23,948 bases of DNA, taken from contig JAEYPB010000065.1 in the NCBI GenBank assembly GCA_023411175.1, positions 1 through 23,948 on the forward strand, given 5' to 3'. The position numbers were made by a program, and so were the translations under genes. Below are positions 22,245 through 23,948 of the stretch, in pieces (positions within the stretch are counted from its first letter, which is position 1; every line of letters begins with the position of its first letter). This DNA is from Bacillota bacterium (GTDB taxonomy: Bacteria; Bacillota; Clostridia; Christensenellales; Aristaeellaceae). Under the pieces are notes generated by a model that was not told where the DNA came from, did not search any database, and saw only the letters and a list, made by a program, of their open reading frames with translations.

Positions 22245-23105
22245 ATGAAAATTGGCAAATGGGAAGCGCCGGTGCTGGTTTTACCCGCCATGATTCTCAT
22301 CTTTGTCATCATGATCTTTCCGTTGTTCTACACCGTCTACTGCTCCGTCCAATCGCTGGACTACATGCAGTTCGGCGGGTACGTTGGGCTCAAAAATTAC
22401 GCCAAGATATTCGCTGACCCGAAATTCTGGCCCTCCATCCAGGTGACGCTCACCATCAGCCTAGCCGCGGTAGCGGTCTCCCTTGTGCTGGGAACGCTCC
22501 TGGCCATCTGGGTGGACAGCGAGTTCTGCCGGTTCGGTTATGCCGTGCAGCTGACCGGGCTCATCCCCTGGGTCACGTCGATGGTGGTGGCGGCGCTTTT
22601 GTGGAAATGGGTGTTTGACGGCGAGTCGGGCCTTCTGAACTACTTCCTTTCCACGCTGGGCATGCGCCCCGTCAACTTCTTTTCCTCCGGACCCGCGGCC
22701 GTGGCGACGACGGTCTTCGTCATCGCGTGGCGCACCATCGGCTATTCGATGGTCATGATTCTGGCGGGTCTGAAGGGCTTGTCCCACGAACTGATCGAAG
22801 CCGCGTCCGTCGACGGCGCAAGCAGTAACCAGATCTTCTGGCGCATCAAGCTGCCCATGATCAAGACGCCCGCGCTCATCTCCACGATCGTACTCACCAT
22901 GAGCAACTTCAACAACAACACCATCCCGATGGTGCTCACCAGCGGCGGCCCTGCCGACGCGACCAACGTCATTACGCTGAACCTGTACCGAATGGGCTTC
23001 AGTTACTTCCAGTTCGGCAAGGCGAGCGCGCTGGCTTTCGTCGTGTTCGCCATCAACCTGATCCTGGTGACGATCTACATCAAGGCGGTGAAATACGAGA
23101 TATGA
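22245..23105 (+). CDS. CUT1 sugar ABC transporter permease, MalF/UgpA-like
   Basis: A protein of 286 residues with six predicted membrane helices. The ATPase-docking loop reads LIEAASVDGASSNQIFWRIKLP near 184-205. The N-terminus (PAMILIFVIMIFPLFYTVYCS) and the GLKNYAKIF segment before the second helix are typical of the MalF/UgpA type without the large periplasmic loop. The start at 22245 has GGAG ten bases upstream; ATGs at 22237 and 22241 are in other frames. Its stop overlaps the next start codon (ATGA at 23102-23105), so translation of the two permeases is coupled. Confidence 0.92.
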   Translation: MKIGKWEAPVLVLPAMILIFVIMIFPLFYTVYCSVQSLDYMQFGGYVGLKNYAKIFADPKFWPSIQVTLTISLAAVAVSLVLGTLLAIWVDSEFCRFGYAVQLTGLIPWVTSMVVAALLWKWVFDGESGLLNYFLSTLGMRPVNFFSSGPAAVATTVFVIAWRTIGYSMVMILAGLKGLSHELIEAASVDGASSNQIFWRIKLPMIKTPALISTIVLTMSNFNNNTIPMVLTSGGPADATNVITLNLYRMGFSYFQFGKASALAFVVFAINLILVTIYIKAVKYEI

Positions 23106-23948
23106 AGCACAGCGGCGCGTGTTCCCAGGAGGCGCTGGAGGCCCTACGCTGCACGCAAAGGCGGCGGAGGCACCTTCACCTGTTCCTTCAAATCGTGATC
23201 TTCGCCCTTCTGTTCCTGCTGACCATGACCCCGATCGTCTGGGGCGTGATCACCTCCTTCAAAGTGGAGCGTGAGGTCGTGGCCTATCCGCCCAAGCTCT
23301 GGGGCTTCACACCGGTTCTCTCAAATTACATGGAGCTGTTTGTCAGCGGTTACATGCGCACCTTCCTGAACTCCGTCCTGTATGCGCTCTCTTCCATCGT
23401 GCTGGGGCTTTTCCTGGGGATGATGGCGGCCTACGGGCTTCAGCGGCACCGCTTCCCAGGCAGGAAGTTCCTGTTCTATCTTGTGATTGCCGGCATCCCG
23501 CTCTCGGCGGGCAGCGCGGTGCTCCTGATCCCCAATTACATGTACTTTTCCCTGCTTGGGCTGACCAACAGAATGCTGTCGCTGACGATCCTCTACGCCG
23601 CCTACAACCTGCCGATGGCCATCTGGATCATGCGCGGGGGGCTTGAAAACATCCCCATCGAGATTGAGGAGGCGGCCTCCATCGACGGGTGCAGCCGCGC
23701 CTACATCCTGTTTAACCTGATCCCCAGCCTAAACCGGCCCGCGATGGCCTCCGCGGCGATCTTCATCTTCATCGGCGCGTGGAATGAATTCATCGTGGCG
23801 TCCGTCATGATCAACTCCACAGAACTGCGCCCCGTGCAGCTGGCGATCTATCATTATATGGGCTTCTTCGGCACGAACTGGGGTCCGCTGACCGCGGCCG
23901 CCACGTTCGCCATCATCCCGGTGCTGATCGTATTTTCGATTCTGGGCA
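23102..23948 (+). CDS. CUT1 sugar ABC transporter permease, MalG/UgpE-like, 3' end outside window
   Basis: Open from ATG at 23102 to the window end, 282 codons, no stop seen; family length is about 275-300 residues, so only the tail is missing. An arginine-rich N-terminus (CTQRRRRHLHL) precedes the first helix. ITSFKVEREVVAYPP, the FLNSVLYALSS segment and the docking loop IEIEEAASIDGCSRAYI with LIPSLNRPA (near 185-210) identify the MalG/UgpE type. WNEFIVASVMI follows as usual. It overlaps the previous permease gene by four bases. No ATPase gene is seen up to the window end. Confidence 0.9.
   Translation, partial: MKHSGACSQEALEALRCTQRRRRHLHLFLQIVIFALLFLLTMTPIVWGVITSFKVEREVVAYPPKLWGFTPVLSNYMELFVSGYMRTFLNSVLYALSSIVLGLFLGMMAAYGLQRHRFPGRKFLFYLVIAGIPLSAGSAVLLIPNYMYFSLLGLTNRMLSLTILYAAYNLPMAIWIMRGGLENIPIEIEEAASIDGCSRAYILFNLIPSLNRPAMASAAIFIFIGAWNEFIVASVMINSTELRPVQLAIYHYMGFFGTNWGPLTAAATFAIIPVLIVFSILG

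Noticed and set aside
1..23948. CRISPR arrays, complete insertion sequences or phage genes
   Set aside because: No regularly spaced repeats, no cas genes and no structural phage genes were seen; the only mobile DNA is the partial element at the left edge and the possible scar at 17733-17811.

Overview
The window looks like the chromosome of a fairly GC-rich Bacillota (probably a clostridial lineage). The signs are strong GGAGG-type ribosome binding sites, CUT1 sugar ABC operons without their own ATPase gene (LplB/YtcP style), a membrane-anchored AraC-type receptor, and DeoR and LacI regulators. No ribosomal RNA or housekeeping marker is present, so the taxonomic call is inference. Almost everything is carbohydrate uptake and catabolism.

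Layout. (1) Positions 1-1018 are a mobile-element edge: the C-terminal end of an IS256-family transposase, a probable terminal repeat near 411-437, and two diverged copies (255-380 and 797-920) of a structured repeat with two stem-loops each. (2) Positions 1019-12634 form a divergent sugar locus. On the minus strand a membrane AraC-type regulator, an FGGY kinase, a TIM-barrel amidohydrolase and an AraA-like isomerase read leftward in tight succession. On the plus strand two LplB/YtcP-type permeases, a solute-binding protein and a Gfo/Idh/MocA oxidoreductase read rightward. (3) Positions 12848-13804 encode an EamA/DMT exporter-like protein, followed by a cluster of hairpins between convergent genes. 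(4) Positions 14021-17470 form a second divergent locus around a DeoR-family repressor. The regulator, an archaeal-type triosephosphate-isomerase-like protein and a YjbQ-like protein go left. A second, longer YjbQ-like protein and a KdsD-like SIS protein go right. Three copies of one 17-bp operator sit around the two divergent promoters. (5) Positions 17471-18260 are non-coding. They hold a terminator, a promoter-driven 5' half of a serine tRNA with its own terminator and a possible recombination core, and a G-rich tract. (6) Positions 18261-23948 hold a LacI-family regulator, then an FAD-dependent oxidoreductase, a solute-binding protein and two CUT1 permeases (the last cut by the window end). 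The LacI gene and the FAD gene each carry the same ATTAGAACGTTC-type operator.

How the parts may work together. Locus 2 would import a sugar or sugar derivative and process it by oxidation, hydrolysis, isomerisation and phosphorylation; the substrate cannot be read from the sequence. Locus 4 has the look of an uncharacterised phosphosugar pathway: two isomerase-fold proteins plus two members of an unusual YjbQ subfamily under one DeoR repressor. Locus 6 is a LacI-controlled uptake and oxidation module. Both solute-binding proteins have signal peptides but no lipobox cysteine, which is odd for a monoderm Bacillota.
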